A stretch of DNA of 53,432 nt from an uncultured Alsobacter sp. (GCF_945952055.1 NZ_CAMFHB010000043.1:1-53432); one strand, 5' to 3'; shown: positions 24,401-32,713, counted from the first letter of the stretch. Numbers and translations are program-made. Notes: generated from the letters alone by a model not told the origin.

Positions 24401-24826
24401 TTCACCGAGGCCATCGCCCGCCAGACCGTCCCGCGGCTGTCCCCCGGCGACGGCATGGCGGGCGACACTCTCGCGGCGGCGACGCTGCACCCCATCGACT
24501 GGATGGACCCGGTGGAAGGCGCGCTCTGGCTGCGGGGGCTCGCCGGCAGCCTCGCCTTCGACATGCCCCGCGACGCGACGCTGCGCCTCGAGATCGACGT
24601 CCTGGCCCTGCCGGGCGAGGGCCTGGAGATCGCCTGCGAGGCTGTTTCGGCCAGCGTGGACGAGCCTGGCCCGCGGACGATCTCGCTCCTTCTCCCGCCA
24701 CGCGGTCCCGGCCGAACGGTGATCGCGCTGAGGAGCCGAACGCTGGTGCCCCTGCCCTCGCCGGTGCCGACCCCGGCGATGATCGGCGGCGCGGTGATGC
24801 GTGTGGCGGTGCGTGCGGAGGGCTGA
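21422..24826 (+). CDS. Large GT2-family glycosyltransferase with long unknown C-terminal region
   Basis: This 1134-residue protein has a GT-A glycosyltransferase 2 domain in the middle (about residues 280-480). It carries VTIVVNCYNYREYVRDAVLSA-type start, VVDDGSTDGS, the DXD-like LFLDADD (about 358-364) and later ICADHYLN-like acceptor region (RLCADHYLN). The first 270 residues are Ala-rich and unassigned. The last roughly 580 residues look like several beta-rich repeats (recurring LRL.L..P and LVDLNG/VDGTR-like turns) without a recognised family. No signal peptide. It probably builds a surface polysaccharide together with the convergent GT4 gene 8 bp downstream. No clear ribosome binding site precedes the ATG, so the start is uncertain. 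Confidence 0.75.
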   Translation: MAGRLSLVGRVGARETLVRAALSAGWTLEAGHPGAVAGDAAILIDPTAAELCQTLAAAGDKPVLLLRDSAIPDRADLDWLTPPAGVTTRRVRAAPMARALDDAEILAEAGPLSWATGTGRAEPGEICVACEAIAAGGERQALAEALGPEMLAAAETAAASRGWSLRAVPLADLPGQAHGAAVVLPGHSTALWRVLASGAEVILAGRLADPPDTCHAATDAAGLARAILDIADGVQRNDRDGVMTALAAESLFLALPVSGPALEEALREELAHLARQRPRVTIVVNCYNYREYVRDAVLSACDQTDPADQILVVDDGSTDGSMETLADVGGITILRKENGGQASAFNHAVARVEGDLVLFLDADDRLLPHALERLRQTWRPGLSRMQFALETVDAQGLATGLYPDAAGMLSGDVTGRIAGWGNYPFMPTSGNIFALPALRAVMPIPEEPWRLCADHYLNVLTAYEGEIASIPEVLGQYRVHGRNGHFHPFGNLAFRELHHLKYRVRVWRDLLAHLARRDRPGDGLRRLQVHRRLLAAAADARTAGFVPWPRESLAALRLATASATGVAGGATWRRAAEHLGYAVLAGLRRLWPSRDDGPATAASTWPWPRDDRAEARLASASTWPVLDHGALVDATSVAGARSWPGWGWRVGARGEPLEGGRVAQLAFRLPWHPAHWLVRLELARPLPGRLIVDLNGRRLIDRGAPGASCDIFIPAEMLAPAGPHRLCDLRLRTPGKIPLRVASLKVLAVPRGPDAAPLAARDRWLDVTSPAHGAFALGRGWTWPAAGEVRAEGLQARLHLALPPDLARCMLRLRLTQPSACIPVVFVDGTRCPVFVSEDGATLTAVWQRRRVVRDRAIVDLVAPRGERLDLRLRAVRVDPLAPGQAAFDEPREGDPGRSGEDHPGPSVPLPLPGRLVLQPPAADTERRAVLLLVRDGDATSVQSLPMAGDGLRACVMAGLSAAVRVPLVPGRTVAQVVAFGAGREAVRLKSVTFTEAIARQTVPRLSPGDGMAGDTLAAATLHPIDWMDPVEGALWLRGLAGSLAFDMPRDATLRLEIDVLALPGEGLEIACEAVSASVDEPGPRTISLLLPPRGPGRTVIALRSRTLVPLPSPVPTPAMIGGAVMRVAVRAEG

Positions 24827-24834
24827 AGCCTCTC

Positions 24835-26052
24835 TCAGCAGAGCCCGGCGATCAGGTCCAGGTGGCGCGCCACGCAGTGCTGCAGTTCGGCCCGCTCGAT
24901 GACCGTCGCGCGGGCGCGTTCGCGCAGGCGGGACAGGGTCGCCGCCTTATCCAGCGTCCGGATCACGGTCCCGGCCACCGCCTGCGGATCCAGCATCGGA
25001 ACCAGGATCCCGTTCACGCCGTCCTCGATGAACTCGGTCACGGGGGCCGTGTCGGACGCCACGATCAAAGCGCCGCAGGCCATGGCCTCCAGCAGCGACC
25101 AGGACAGCACGAAGGGGTAGGTCAGGTAGAGGTGCACCCGCGAGATCTGCAGGACACCCAGGAAGGCGTCGTAGGGGATACGCCCGAGCATGTGCAGGCG
25201 CGCCGGGTCTATGCGGTCGCCGACCTCGCGCATCAGCACGCCGTACCACGTGCCGCCCCCCGGCGGCGGCGCCCCGTAGGAGACGTCGTCCGCCCCCACC
25301 ACCACCACCTGGGCCTGCGGCCGCGCGGCCATGATGGCCGGCAGGGCGCGCATGAACACGTGGAAGCCGCGGTAGGGCTCCAGGCTGCGCGCGACGAAGG
25401 TCAACACCTCGTCGCCGCTGGTCAGCGACCGCCCGTCCGGCAGGTCGACGCGCACGTCCCCGTGGGGGGCGGCGCGCTGCGTGTCGATGCCGTCATGGAC
25501 CACGTGGACGCGGTCGCGGATGGCGGCCGGGAAGCGTCCCGCCTGCCAGCGCGTCGGGCTCACCAGGACGTCGCTCTCGGCCGCGGCGAACAGGGTCGGC
25601 GCGTTGCGCAGGCGCAGCCGCGCCTCGGCTTCGGCTCCCGCGACGGCGAATTCGGGGTCGAAATTCACGTCGCCGCCGGCGAACGAAAACCAGAACTCGA
25701 GGTAGGACAGCATGCGGGCCCGCGGAAACACGTCGTGCAGGAACAGCATGTCTCCCCAGCCAGGATGGCCGACGATGACGCCGGGGTCGGCGCCGGCCGA
25801 CTGCAGGCGGCGCGCCGCGGCCGCCGCCGCCTCGCCGCGCCCGGCATCGAGCGCGAAGCGGCCGACGAGGGGATCGGCATGGGCGGATGACGGTCTCGGC
25901 GAACCCCAGCGCTCCAGCTCGACACCTGGCACGGACTTGGCCGTGTCGCCGCCCAGCGCCCACACCCGCCATCCGCCCCTGCGCAGCATCTCGCGCAGGA
26001 CATGCACGAACTGTCCTGGAAAATTGGGATGAACGAAGAGGATCTCGCGCAT
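24835..26052 (-). CDS. GT4-family (group 1) glycosyltransferase
   Basis: This 405-residue GT-B glycosyltransferase has the N-terminal acceptor domain MREILFVHPNFPGQFVHV and the donor domain LEPYRGFHVFMRALP, GRIPYDAFLGVLQISRVHLYLTYPF and SWSLLEAMACGALIVASDTAPVTEFI. The last carries the family ExxxxxxxE-type acidic pair (E in LEAM and E in VTEFI). The N-terminal pattern resembles GT4 enzymes annotated in Rhizobiales exopolysaccharide loci. Start ATG at 26052 is chosen because translation then begins at the first beta strand; a GTG 39 bp upstream is possible. It converges on the GT2 gene with only 8 bp between stops. Confidence 0.82.
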   Translation of the reverse strand: MREILFVHPNFPGQFVHVLREMLRRGGWRVWALGGDTAKSVPGVELERWGSPRPSSAHADPLVGRFALDAGRGEAAAAAARRLQSAGADPGVIVGHPGWGDMLFLHDVFPRARMLSYLEFWFSFAGGDVNFDPEFAVAGAEAEARLRLRNAPTLFAAAESDVLVSPTRWQAGRFPAAIRDRVHVVHDGIDTQRAAPHGDVRVDLPDGRSLTSGDEVLTFVARSLEPYRGFHVFMRALPAIMAARPQAQVVVVGADDVSYGAPPPGGGTWYGVLMREVGDRIDPARLHMLGRIPYDAFLGVLQISRVHLYLTYPFVLSWSLLEAMACGALIVASDTAPVTEFIEDGVNGILVPMLDPQAVAGTVIRTLDKAATLSRLRERARATVIERAELQHCVARHLDLIAGLC

Positions 26053-26215
26053 GCGGCGGGGTCGGTCCGTGATCGTGAGGCCGAAGCGCACGGAAGGCGG
26101 TCGGCTGTTTGCGCCTTATGCACCGCATTTCGTGAAGTTTTCGGTGATGCGTTGACTCAATCCTGAGACGCGGCGTTGTTTGCTGGCATCCCCTGTCGAC
26201 GAGGTCTCATCCGCC

Positions 26216-27091
26216 ATGAAGGAACGTTTCGTGACCGTGTCGCTCAGCGTGAAGCCGGGTCTGCACGTGCTGCGCTACGTGTCCGCCGCGGACATGAAGC
26301 ACCCGCCGCGCGTCCTGGTACAGCGCAAGCCGGGGGCTGGCGAAGGGCTCGAGCTCCTGTTCTCACCGGGCGTCGTGGACGGAGCCTTGACCGGCTTCGA
26401 GGACATGGCCGTCATCTCCGCGTCCCGAGAAGGCGAATTGCTGGTGACCACGCTGTCGGGCCCGCTGTCCATCTCAACCGACGTCGAGCTGAAGCTGGAC
26501 CCCATCGGAAAGCTCACGGGCGTGCAGCCCGCGTCCCAGGATTCGGACGCCACACAGGCCATGCCGGGATTCCCCGGCTCCCGGTACCTGCAGCTCGCCG
26601 GGCACGTCCAGCGCCTGGGCGACACGCTGCAGCACGAGACCGGATGGCTCGGGGCAGCCTCCGGCCGCGCCAGGCTGGAAGCCTTCGCGGCATCCTGGAT
26701 CGACTCCATCAAGGGCGTCCGCCTCCACTATGGCTGCGAGATCGAGGGGCGTGGCCGCCAGACGGCCCGCGTGCCCGGCGACCTCGTGGGGACGCGGGGG
26801 CAGTCGGCGGCCATCACGGGCGTCTTCTTCGAGCTCAAGGGCTCGCAGGCCGGTGCCTGGGAGTTCGTGGCCACGGCCGCCTTCGCGGGCTGCCTGCCGC
26901 GCACGGCCACCGGCAGCCGCATCGAACTCTCCGGCCCCACCGGAGGCGAGCCCCTCGTCGGCCTCAAAATCGACGTCCGCCCCGCGACCGCACAGGCCCA
27001 GCCCTCGGCGGCGCCTTCCGAAACGATCCCACCCCTGCCGGAGCGCGGCCGCGTGCGGATCTTCCGGGCCACCGACCGCGTGAAGAGGTGA
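26216..27091 (+). CDS. Hypothetical protein upstream of a methyltransferase
   Basis: This 291-residue protein is unrecognised. The N-terminal half is rich in beta-type segments (FVTVSLSVKPGLHVLRYV, LLVTTLSGPLSISTDVELKLD), and the middle (SRYLQLAGHVQRLGDTLQ) looks helical. No signal peptide or transmembrane helix is apparent. Its stop is one base away from the methyltransferase start, so the two are translationally coupled and probably act in the same glycan-related process as the flanking glycosyltransferases. Start ATG at 26216 is preferred over one 36 bp upstream by the clean MKERF start; no strong ribosome binding site is seen. Confidence 0.6.
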   Translation: MKERFVTVSLSVKPGLHVLRYVSAADMKHPPRVLVQRKPGAGEGLELLFSPGVVDGALTGFEDMAVISASREGELLVTTLSGPLSISTDVELKLDPIGKLTGVQPASQDSDATQAMPGFPGSRYLQLAGHVQRLGDTLQHETGWLGAASGRARLEAFAASWIDSIKGVRLHYGCEIEGRGRQTARVPGDLVGTRGQSAAITGVFFELKGSQAGAWEFVATAAFAGCLPRTATGSRIELSGPTGGEPLVGLKIDVRPATAQAQPSAAPSETIPPLPERGRVRIFRATDRVKR

Positions 27092-27092
27092 A

Positions 27093-27764
27093 ATGCACCA
27101 CCCCGCCCGCGTTGCGCCCGTGACGGACCTGCCGTCGACGCCCGCCGTCGATCCACCCGCCGACACGACCCGGACCGTCCTCCACATCGGCTGCGGCAGA
27201 CCCGATCCCCGCAAGCTGCACCCGGCCTTCCGGGCGGCCGGGTGGCACGAGCTGCGCGTCGACATCGATCCGCGGGTAAGGCCGCACATCGTCGCCTCCA
27301 GCGTCGACCTCGGCTTCCTGCGCGACGGCTCGTGCGACGCCGTCTGGTCGTCGCACAATCTCGAACACCTCTTCGAGCATGAGGTGAGGACGGCCCTGGC
27401 CGAGATGGTCCGGGTGCTGAAGCCGGACGGCTTCGCCCTGATCACGGTGCCGGACATCGTCAGCGCCGCGCGCGCCATCGTCGCCGGCCGATTCGAGGAG
27501 CCGCTCTACGTGTCCCCGGCCGGCCCGGTGACGCCGGTCGACATGCTGTTCGGGTTCCGCAAGGCAATCGAGGGCGGCAACGCCTTCATGGCCCACCGCA
27601 CCGGCTTCACCACGGAAAGACTGGGGCGCGTACTCGTCGAGGCGGGCTTTTCGGAGGCCCGCGTCTGGGACGGCGGCGGACACGACCTGTGGGCCGTCGG
27701 ATTGATGCCGGATGCCGACGCCGGCATCGTCGGCAGGCTCGGCAGGCTCGGCGGCCTGCCCTGA
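27093..27764 (+). CDS. Class I SAM-dependent methyltransferase
   Basis: This 223-residue protein has SAM motif I as VLHIGCGRPD (about residues 29-38), motif II acidic LRVDIDPRV, VWSSHNLEHLFEHEV, and the post-motif MVRVLKPDGFALITVPDI typical of Methyltransf_11 proteins of glycan and lipid pathways. GAGGTG stands before the ATG at 27093, which directly follows the stop of the upstream unknown gene. An internal GTG at 27121 is a weaker alternative. The substrate is unknown; context suggests a surface polysaccharide or a protein product of this cluster. Confidence 0.8.
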   Translation: MHHPARVAPVTDLPSTPAVDPPADTTRTVLHIGCGRPDPRKLHPAFRAAGWHELRVDIDPRVRPHIVASSVDLGFLRDGSCDAVWSSHNLEHLFEHEVRTALAEMVRVLKPDGFALITVPDIVSAARAIVAGRFEEPLYVSPAGPVTPVDMLFGFRKAIEGGNAFMAHRTGFTTERLGRVLVEAGFSEARVWDGGGHDLWAVGLMPDADAGIVGRLGRLGGLP

Positions 27765-27828
27765 TATCACGCCATCCCGTGCCGATGACGTGATCCGTCG
27801 ATCGGTGCCCGGACACGGCAGCGAGGCT

Positions 27829-27845
27829 GACCTTCGCTCAAGGTC
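27829..27845 (+). promoter_or_regulatory. Short inverted repeat before the sensor kinase gene
   Basis: GACCTT-CGCTC-AAGGTC is a perfect 6-bp inverted repeat 48 bp before the chosen kinase start. It could be an operator or an RNA hairpin in the leader. It also precedes the GTG at 27854, which would be an alternative start. Confidence 0.3.
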
Positions 27846-27892
27846 CCGCTAAGGTGGTGCCGGCAGGACCTTGCATCGGGCCTGCACGGTTC

Positions 27893-29953
27893 ATGGGCAC
27901 GATGGCGGAAACGCTCGACACCTCCCCTGCTGGGCATGCACCCAAGACCGGCGCCGCGGGGTTGCCGGCACTGCTCGGCCGCGTCCTGCGCGCCGCCTTT
28001 CCGGGAGGCCTGTCGCGCCGGCTGACCGTGACGATGGTTCTCCTCGTCACCGTCGCGCTGCTGTTCAACGGCGCCGTCAACATGGCGCTGTCCTACCGGG
28101 AGGCCCTCGCCTCGGCCTCCGAGGTCCAGCGGGAGAAGGCCCAGGCGGCGTCAGAGCGGGTCATCCAGTTCTTCGACGGCATCGAGACGCAGATGGGCTG
28201 GACCACGCGGGCCGAATGGGCCCGGGCCACCCTCGAGCAGCGACGCTACGACTTCATCCGCCTGCTCCGGCAGTCGCCCCCCATCACCGACGTGATCCAG
28301 ATCGACGGCACCGGCAAGGAGCGCCTGCGCTATTCGAGGCTGGAGCCGGATGCCGTCGACAGCGGCCAGGACTTCTCCACCGACCCGCGCTTCGCCGAGG
28401 CGGTGGCCAAGAAGATCTGGTACGGCCCCGTGACGTTCCGGCGCGGCTCCGAGCCCTACATGACGCTCTCCATGGCCCATGCCGGGCGCAATCCGGGCGT
28501 CACCTCCGCCTCGGTGAACCTCAAGCTCATCTGGGACGTGGTGAGCTCCATCCGCGTCGGCGACACCGGCTATGCCTTCGTGACCGACGAGACGGGCAAG
28601 CTCGTCTCCCATCCCGACATGAGCCTCGTCCTGCGCGGCTCGGACGTCTCGGCCCGCCCGCAGGTGGCGGCGGCGCTCGCCGGGCGCGACGACGGCGTCG
28701 GTATCCAGGTCGCCGGCCTCGAGGGTGGCCAAGGCCTCGCTTCACAGGTCCTTTCGACCCATGTGCGCGTGCCGAGGCTCGGCTGGATCGTGTTCGTCGA
28801 GATGCCGCTGCGCGAGGTGCTCAACCCGGTGCTGGTGTCGCTGTCCCAGACCGCGCTGCTGCTGGCGCTGGGCGTGCTGATGGCGATCGTCTTCGGATCG
28901 CTGCTGGCCGGCAGGCTGGTCGTCCCGATCAAGCAGTTGCAGGCCGGCGCGCTGCGGCTGGGTGAAGGCGACCTCACCCAGCGCATCCCGGTCACCTCGA
29001 AGGACGAGATCGGAACCCTGGCCGTCCGCTTCAACGACATGGCGGGGCGCATCCAGGAGGCGCAGGAGACGCTCGAAGGCAAGGTGGAGGCGCGCACACA
29101 GGCGCTCAAGCAATCGCTCGAGGATCTCAGCGCGGCCCAGGATCGGCTCGTGCAGACGGAGAAGCTCGCGTCGCTCGGCCAGCTCACGGCCGGCATCGCC
29201 CACGAGATCAAGAACCCGCTGAACTTCGTGAACAACTTCGCCGAGCTCTCGACCGAGCTGGTGCAGGAGCTGCGTGAACGCGTCGACGAGGCGGGGACCA
29301 GCCTGCCGGCCGAGAAGAGGGCGGAGCTCGACGAGGTGGCCGACCTGATCAGCGGCAACCTGCAACGCATCGTGCAGCATGGAAAGCGCGCCGACTCGAT
29401 CGTGCGCAACATGCTGCTGCACTCGCGGGGCGGCGGCGGCGAGGCCCGGTCCGTCGAGATCAACGGCCTCGTCGAGGAGGCCCTGAACCTCGCCTTCCAC
29501 GGCGCACGGGCGGAGCACCCCTCCTTCAACGTGGCGCTCGAGCGCCGCTACGATCCCCAGGCCGGCATGGCGACGGTGTTGCCGCAGGACCTGACGCGCG
29601 TCCTGCTGAACCTCATCGGCAACGCCTTCCAGGCCACCGAGAAGCGCGCCGCCGAGATGCCGGGACACGTCCCGCAGGTCACGGTGAGCACCAGGGCGCG
29701 CGACAAGCGCGTCCGCATCAAGGTCCGCGACAACGGCGGCGGCATCCCCCAAGACATTCGCGGCCGGATCTTCGAGCCGTTCTTCACCACCAAGCCAGCC
29801 GGACAGGGCACGGGGCTCGGGCTGTCGATTTCCCACGACATCGTCGTGAAGCAGCACGGCGGGAAGATCGAGGTCTTCTCGGAGCCCGGCCAGTTCACCG
29901 AATTCGTCGTCACCATCCCGCGAGAAGCACCACACAAAGGGCCCCCCGCATGA
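27893..29953 (+). CDS. Membrane sensor histidine kinase (cache-type sensor, HAMP, HisKA, HATPase)
   Basis: This kinase has about 686 residues from the ATG at 27893. A transmembrane segment lies near residues 45-65, a periplasmic dCache-type sensor near 70-310 (VGDTGYAFVTDETGKLVSHPD is characteristic), and a second transmembrane segment near 315-340. A HAMP region (PIKQLQAGALRLGEGDL) and coiled coil follow. HisKA has His437 in GIAHEIKNPLNFVNNF, and the ATPase has DLTRVLLNLIGNAFQA, DNGGGIP and GTGLGLSIS. The receiver gene overlaps its stop by 4 nt. No ribosome binding site is convincing; GTG at 27854 and ATG at 27902 are alternatives. Confidence 0.88.
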   Translation: MGTMAETLDTSPAGHAPKTGAAGLPALLGRVLRAAFPGGLSRRLTVTMVLLVTVALLFNGAVNMALSYREALASASEVQREKAQAASERVIQFFDGIETQMGWTTRAEWARATLEQRRYDFIRLLRQSPPITDVIQIDGTGKERLRYSRLEPDAVDSGQDFSTDPRFAEAVAKKIWYGPVTFRRGSEPYMTLSMAHAGRNPGVTSASVNLKLIWDVVSSIRVGDTGYAFVTDETGKLVSHPDMSLVLRGSDVSARPQVAAALAGRDDGVGIQVAGLEGGQGLASQVLSTHVRVPRLGWIVFVEMPLREVLNPVLVSLSQTALLLALGVLMAIVFGSLLAGRLVVPIKQLQAGALRLGEGDLTQRIPVTSKDEIGTLAVRFNDMAGRIQEAQETLEGKVEARTQALKQSLEDLSAAQDRLVQTEKLASLGQLTAGIAHEIKNPLNFVNNFAELSTELVQELRERVDEAGTSLPAEKRAELDEVADLISGNLQRIVQHGKRADSIVRNMLLHSRGGGGEARSVEINGLVEEALNLAFHGARAEHPSFNVALERRYDPQAGMATVLPQDLTRVLLNLIGNAFQATEKRAAEMPGHVPQVTVSTRARDKRVRIKVRDNGGGIPQDIRGRIFEPFFTTKPAGQGTGLGLSISHDIVVKQHGGKIEVFSEPGQFTEFVVTIPREAPHKGPPA

Positions 29954-30345
29954 GCGCGCTGATCCTCGTCGTCGACGACGAGGCCGACATCGAGCCTCTG
30001 TTCAAGCAGCAGTTCCGGCGCGACCTGAAGGCGGGCCGGTTCCAGATGGCGTTCGCCGCCTCCGGCCCCGACGCACTCTCCTTCATCGAGGGCGCGCAGG
30101 ACGTGCGCATCATCCTGCTGCTGTCGGACATCAACATGCCGGGGATGAGCGGCCTCGACCTTCTCGCCACGGTGAAGTCGGCGAGGCCGGACCTTCCGGT
30201 GCTCATGATCAGTGCCTATTCGGACATGGACACGCGCTCCCGCGCCGCGGCGGCCGGCGCCGTCGGGCTCGTGTCGAAGCCCATCGACTTCGAGCATCTG
30301 CGCCGGGAGGTCGATGCCCTGCTGCCGCACAGCGGTGACGCGTGA
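29950..30345 (+). CDS. Single-domain response regulator (CheY-like receiver)
   Basis: This 131-residue stand-alone receiver has the acidic pair in VVDDEAD, phosphoacceptor Asp in LLSDINMPGMSG, Ser in ISAYSD and Lys in SKPIDF, so all phosphorylation residues are present. No output domain is attached. It overlaps both neighbours by 4 nt (ATGA upstream, GTGA downstream), giving tight translational coupling between the kinase and the receiver-cyclase. It may be an intermediate phosphate carrier or a phosphate sink. Confidence 0.9.
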   Translation: MSALILVVDDEADIEPLFKQQFRRDLKAGRFQMAFAASGPDALSFIEGAQDVRIILLLSDINMPGMSGLDLLATVKSARPDLPVLMISAYSDMDTRSRAAAAGAVGLVSKPIDFEHLRREVDALLPHSGDA

Positions 30346-31583
30346 CGACGACGGCCCGCATCCTCGTCGTCGACGACGAGCCGGACGTCGAGGAGCTCGT
30401 GCGGCAGCGCTTCCGGCGCGCCATCCGCGAGGGCCTTATGTCCTTCGTCTTCGCCGGTGACGGCGTCAGCGCCCTCGACACCCTCGAGCGCGACGGTGCG
30501 GTCGACCTCGTCGTCACCGACATCAACATGCCGCGGATGGACGGCCTGACGCTGCTGGGCCGCCTCCAGGACCGCGACGACAAGCCGTGCACCGTGATCG
30601 TCTCGGCCTACGGCGACATGGGCAACATCCGCTCGGCGATGAACCGCGGCGCCTTCGACTTCCTGGTCAAGCCGATCGACTTCACCGATTTCGAGACCAC
30701 CATCACGCGCACGCTCAACCACGTGCAGGAGATGCGCCGGGCGCGCGAGCGCCTGCTGTCCGCCGAGCGTGCCCAGGCCGCGCTGTCGCGCTACTTCTCT
30801 CCCAACGTGGCGGCCGAACTCGCCGCCAGCGGCGAGGCGGCGCTGGCGGGCGCACGGCGCGACCTCACCGTGATGTTCACCGACATCGCCGGCTTCACCC
30901 GCCTCGTCGAGGACCTGGATCCCGACGTGCTCGCCCGCCTGCTGAACGACTACTTCGGCGGGGTGACCTCCATCGTGTTCGACCACGGCGGCACCGTCGC
31001 CAAGGTGATGGGCGATGCCCTCTATGTCCTGTTCGGCGCACCCCAGCACCAGGACGACCACGCGGTGCGGGCGATCGCATGCGCGCTGGCGATGGACGCG
31101 TTCAGCGAGGAGGTGCGGCAGCGCTGGGCAGCCGAGGGCCTGTCGCTGGGCCACACCCGCATCGGCCTCAACTCCGGCACCGCGCTGGTGGGCAACTTCG
31201 GCCATACCCGGTTCTTCGACTACACGGCCTATGGCGACACCATCAACATCGCGGCCCGGCTGGAGGCCGCCAACAAGAGCCTGGGCACCCGGATCTGCGC
31301 GAGCGAGACCGTGCTGGCCCGCGCCCCCGGGGTGAACGCCCGTCCGATCGGCGAGCTCACCCTGCGCGGCCGGAGCACCCCCCTGCTCTGCCACGAACCG
31401 CTGCGCGCCGAGGCCGACGTGGCGGCCTACCGCGCCGCCTACGGCAAGCTGGCCGAACGCGACCCCGCTGCCCTGGCCGCGTTCGCGGCGGTGGTCGCGG
31501 CCTCTCCTGACGACAAGCTGGCGAGCTTCCACCTGCGACGCCTGCTCGGCGGGGAGACGGGAACCACGCTGGCCATGGCCTGA
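30342..31583 (+). CDS. Response regulator with class III adenylate/guanylate cyclase output
   Basis: This 413-residue cytoplasmic protein has a receiver domain (residues about 5-125; VVDDEPD, VTDINMPRMDG, VSAYGD, VKPIDF). A short helix follows, then a class III nucleotidyl cyclase domain (about 170-350). The metal-binding aspartates are in MFTDIAGFT and KVMGDALYVLFG, and the transition-state region is YGDTINIAARLEAANKS. It would make cAMP (less likely cGMP) when phosphorylated by the upstream kinase. Start is GTG in a GTGA overlap. The Lys before MGDA favours ATP as substrate. Confidence 0.9.
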   Translation: MTTTARILVVDDEPDVEELVRQRFRRAIREGLMSFVFAGDGVSALDTLERDGAVDLVVTDINMPRMDGLTLLGRLQDRDDKPCTVIVSAYGDMGNIRSAMNRGAFDFLVKPIDFTDFETTITRTLNHVQEMRRARERLLSAERAQAALSRYFSPNVAAELAASGEAALAGARRDLTVMFTDIAGFTRLVEDLDPDVLARLLNDYFGGVTSIVFDHGGTVAKVMGDALYVLFGAPQHQDDHAVRAIACALAMDAFSEEVRQRWAAEGLSLGHTRIGLNSGTALVGNFGHTRFFDYTAYGDTINIAARLEAANKSLGTRICASETVLARAPGVNARPIGELTLRGRSTPLLCHEPLRAEADVAAYRAAYGKLAERDPAALAAFAAVVAASPDDKLASFHLRRLLGGETGTTLAMA

Positions 31584-31709
31584 ACCCCGGGGACGTTCCC
31601 TTTGAAACCCAGCCGCAATCACTCGATAGTGTTGACGGCTTCGGCTCCGGCCACGCTAGCATTCCACTCAAGGTTGCGTTTCCCATTCAACAAATTTGAC
31701 GGGGGTTGC

Positions 31710-32690
31710 ATGGACCGCAGGCATTTCCTGGGGGCGATGGCCGCCATGGCGACGCCTTCCATCGCGAAGGCCCAGACGGCATCGTCCGGCCGCATGCGCA
31801 AGATCGGCTGGATCACGGGTCAGCGCCGGGCGAGCCTCGAGCCCTACCTCGCCGAAGTGCGGTCGGGCCTCGCCGACCTCGGCTTCGTCGAGGGCAAGAC
31901 CATCGCCATCGAATATCGCTTCGGCGACGACGACCTGTCCAAGGTCCCGGCGCTGGCCGCCGATCTCGTGGCCCAGGACGTCGAGCTGATCGTCGCCCAG
32001 GGCGCTGCCGTCGCCATTCTGGCGACCGCGCAACTGCCGGTCCCGCTGGTCTACGTCACGAGCGGCGACCCGGTGGTGTCCGGCCTGGCTGAGAGCCTGT
32101 CGAAGCCCAAGGGCGCGATGACGGGCATCACCTTCATGGCGGCCGAGATGAACGGCAAGCGGCTGGAGATCCTGCGCGACATCAAGCCCGCCATGAAGCG
32201 GCTCGCGGTGATCGGCAATCCGGAGCATCCGGGCGCGGAAATCGAGTTCAGTTATGCTCGGGACAAGGCGTCCAGCCTCGGCCTCGAGATGGCCTACTAC
32301 ACCACGCGATCGCTTCCCGAACTCCAGGCGGCCTTCAAGACGATCGCCGACCGTCCCGTGGACGCGATGTCGGTGTTCGCCGACGGGTTCGCCGTGCAGT
32401 ACCGCGAGCAGATCATCGCGTTCGGCATGGCGCAAAAGGTCCCGGTCGTCTCCGGCTGGGCCGTGTTCGCCCAGAGCGGAGCGCTTTGCACCTATGGTCC
32501 GAAGCTGTCGTCGTCCTACCGGCGCCTGAGCGCCTTCGTGGCCAAGATCCTCGCCGGAGCGAAACCGGCCGACATCCCCGTCGAGCGGCCCACCACCTTC
32601 GAGCTCGTCCTGAACCTGCGCTCGGCCAAGCAGCTCGGCCTCGCCATGCCCACCGAAGTGGTCGCGCGGGCCGACGACGTGATCGATTGA
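31710..32690 (+). CDS. Orphan ABC transporter substrate-binding protein (ABC_sub_bind family)
   Basis: This 326-residue protein has a twin-arginine-like signal (MDRRHFLGAMAAMATPSIAKA). The ABC_sub_bind fold is indicated by GWITGQRR, LADLGFVEGKTIAIEYRFGDDDLSKVPALAADLV, ELIVAQG and PVVSGLAESLSKPKGAMTGIT. Such proteins are numerous in Bradyrhizobium and relatives and often lack adjacent transporter genes; none is present here. Start ATG at 31710 is preceded by GGGGGT and yields the signal peptide; a start 108 bp upstream is rejected. A poor promoter-like pair (TTGACG at 31632, TAGCAT at 31657, spacing 19) lies upstream. Confidence 0.83.
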   Translation: MDRRHFLGAMAAMATPSIAKAQTASSGRMRKIGWITGQRRASLEPYLAEVRSGLADLGFVEGKTIAIEYRFGDDDLSKVPALAADLVAQDVELIVAQGAAVAILATAQLPVPLVYVTSGDPVVSGLAESLSKPKGAMTGITFMAAEMNGKRLEILRDIKPAMKRLAVIGNPEHPGAEIEFSYARDKASSLGLEMAYYTTRSLPELQAAFKTIADRPVDAMSVFADGFAVQYREQIIAFGMAQKVPVVSGWAVFAQSGALCTYGPKLSSSYRRLSAFVAKILAGAKPADIPVERPTTFELVLNLRSAKQLGLAMPTEVVARADDVID

Positions 32691-32693
32691 CGG

Positions 32694-32713
32694 GAGCGGC
32701 GCGCCCGCCGCTC
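32694..32713. terminator. Convergent stem-loop between the binding-protein and TadG-like genes
   Basis: GAGCGGC-GCGCCC-GCCGCTC is a perfect 7-bp stem placed between two convergent stops, just after the TGA ending at 32690 and overlapping the TGA read on the minus strand at 32714-32712. No T-run follows, so if it terminates it is not a classical intrinsic terminator. Confidence 0.45.

Noticed and set aside
21329-24490. Open frame of about 1050 codons on the minus strand
   Set aside because: Antisense shadow of the GT2 gene caused by high GC; its composition is Arg/Gly/His-rich with no domain pattern.
31632-31662. Promoter TTGACG-19-TAGCAT before the ABC_sub_bind gene
   Set aside because: Spacing of 19 and a poor -10 make the match weak; mentioned only in the gene entry.
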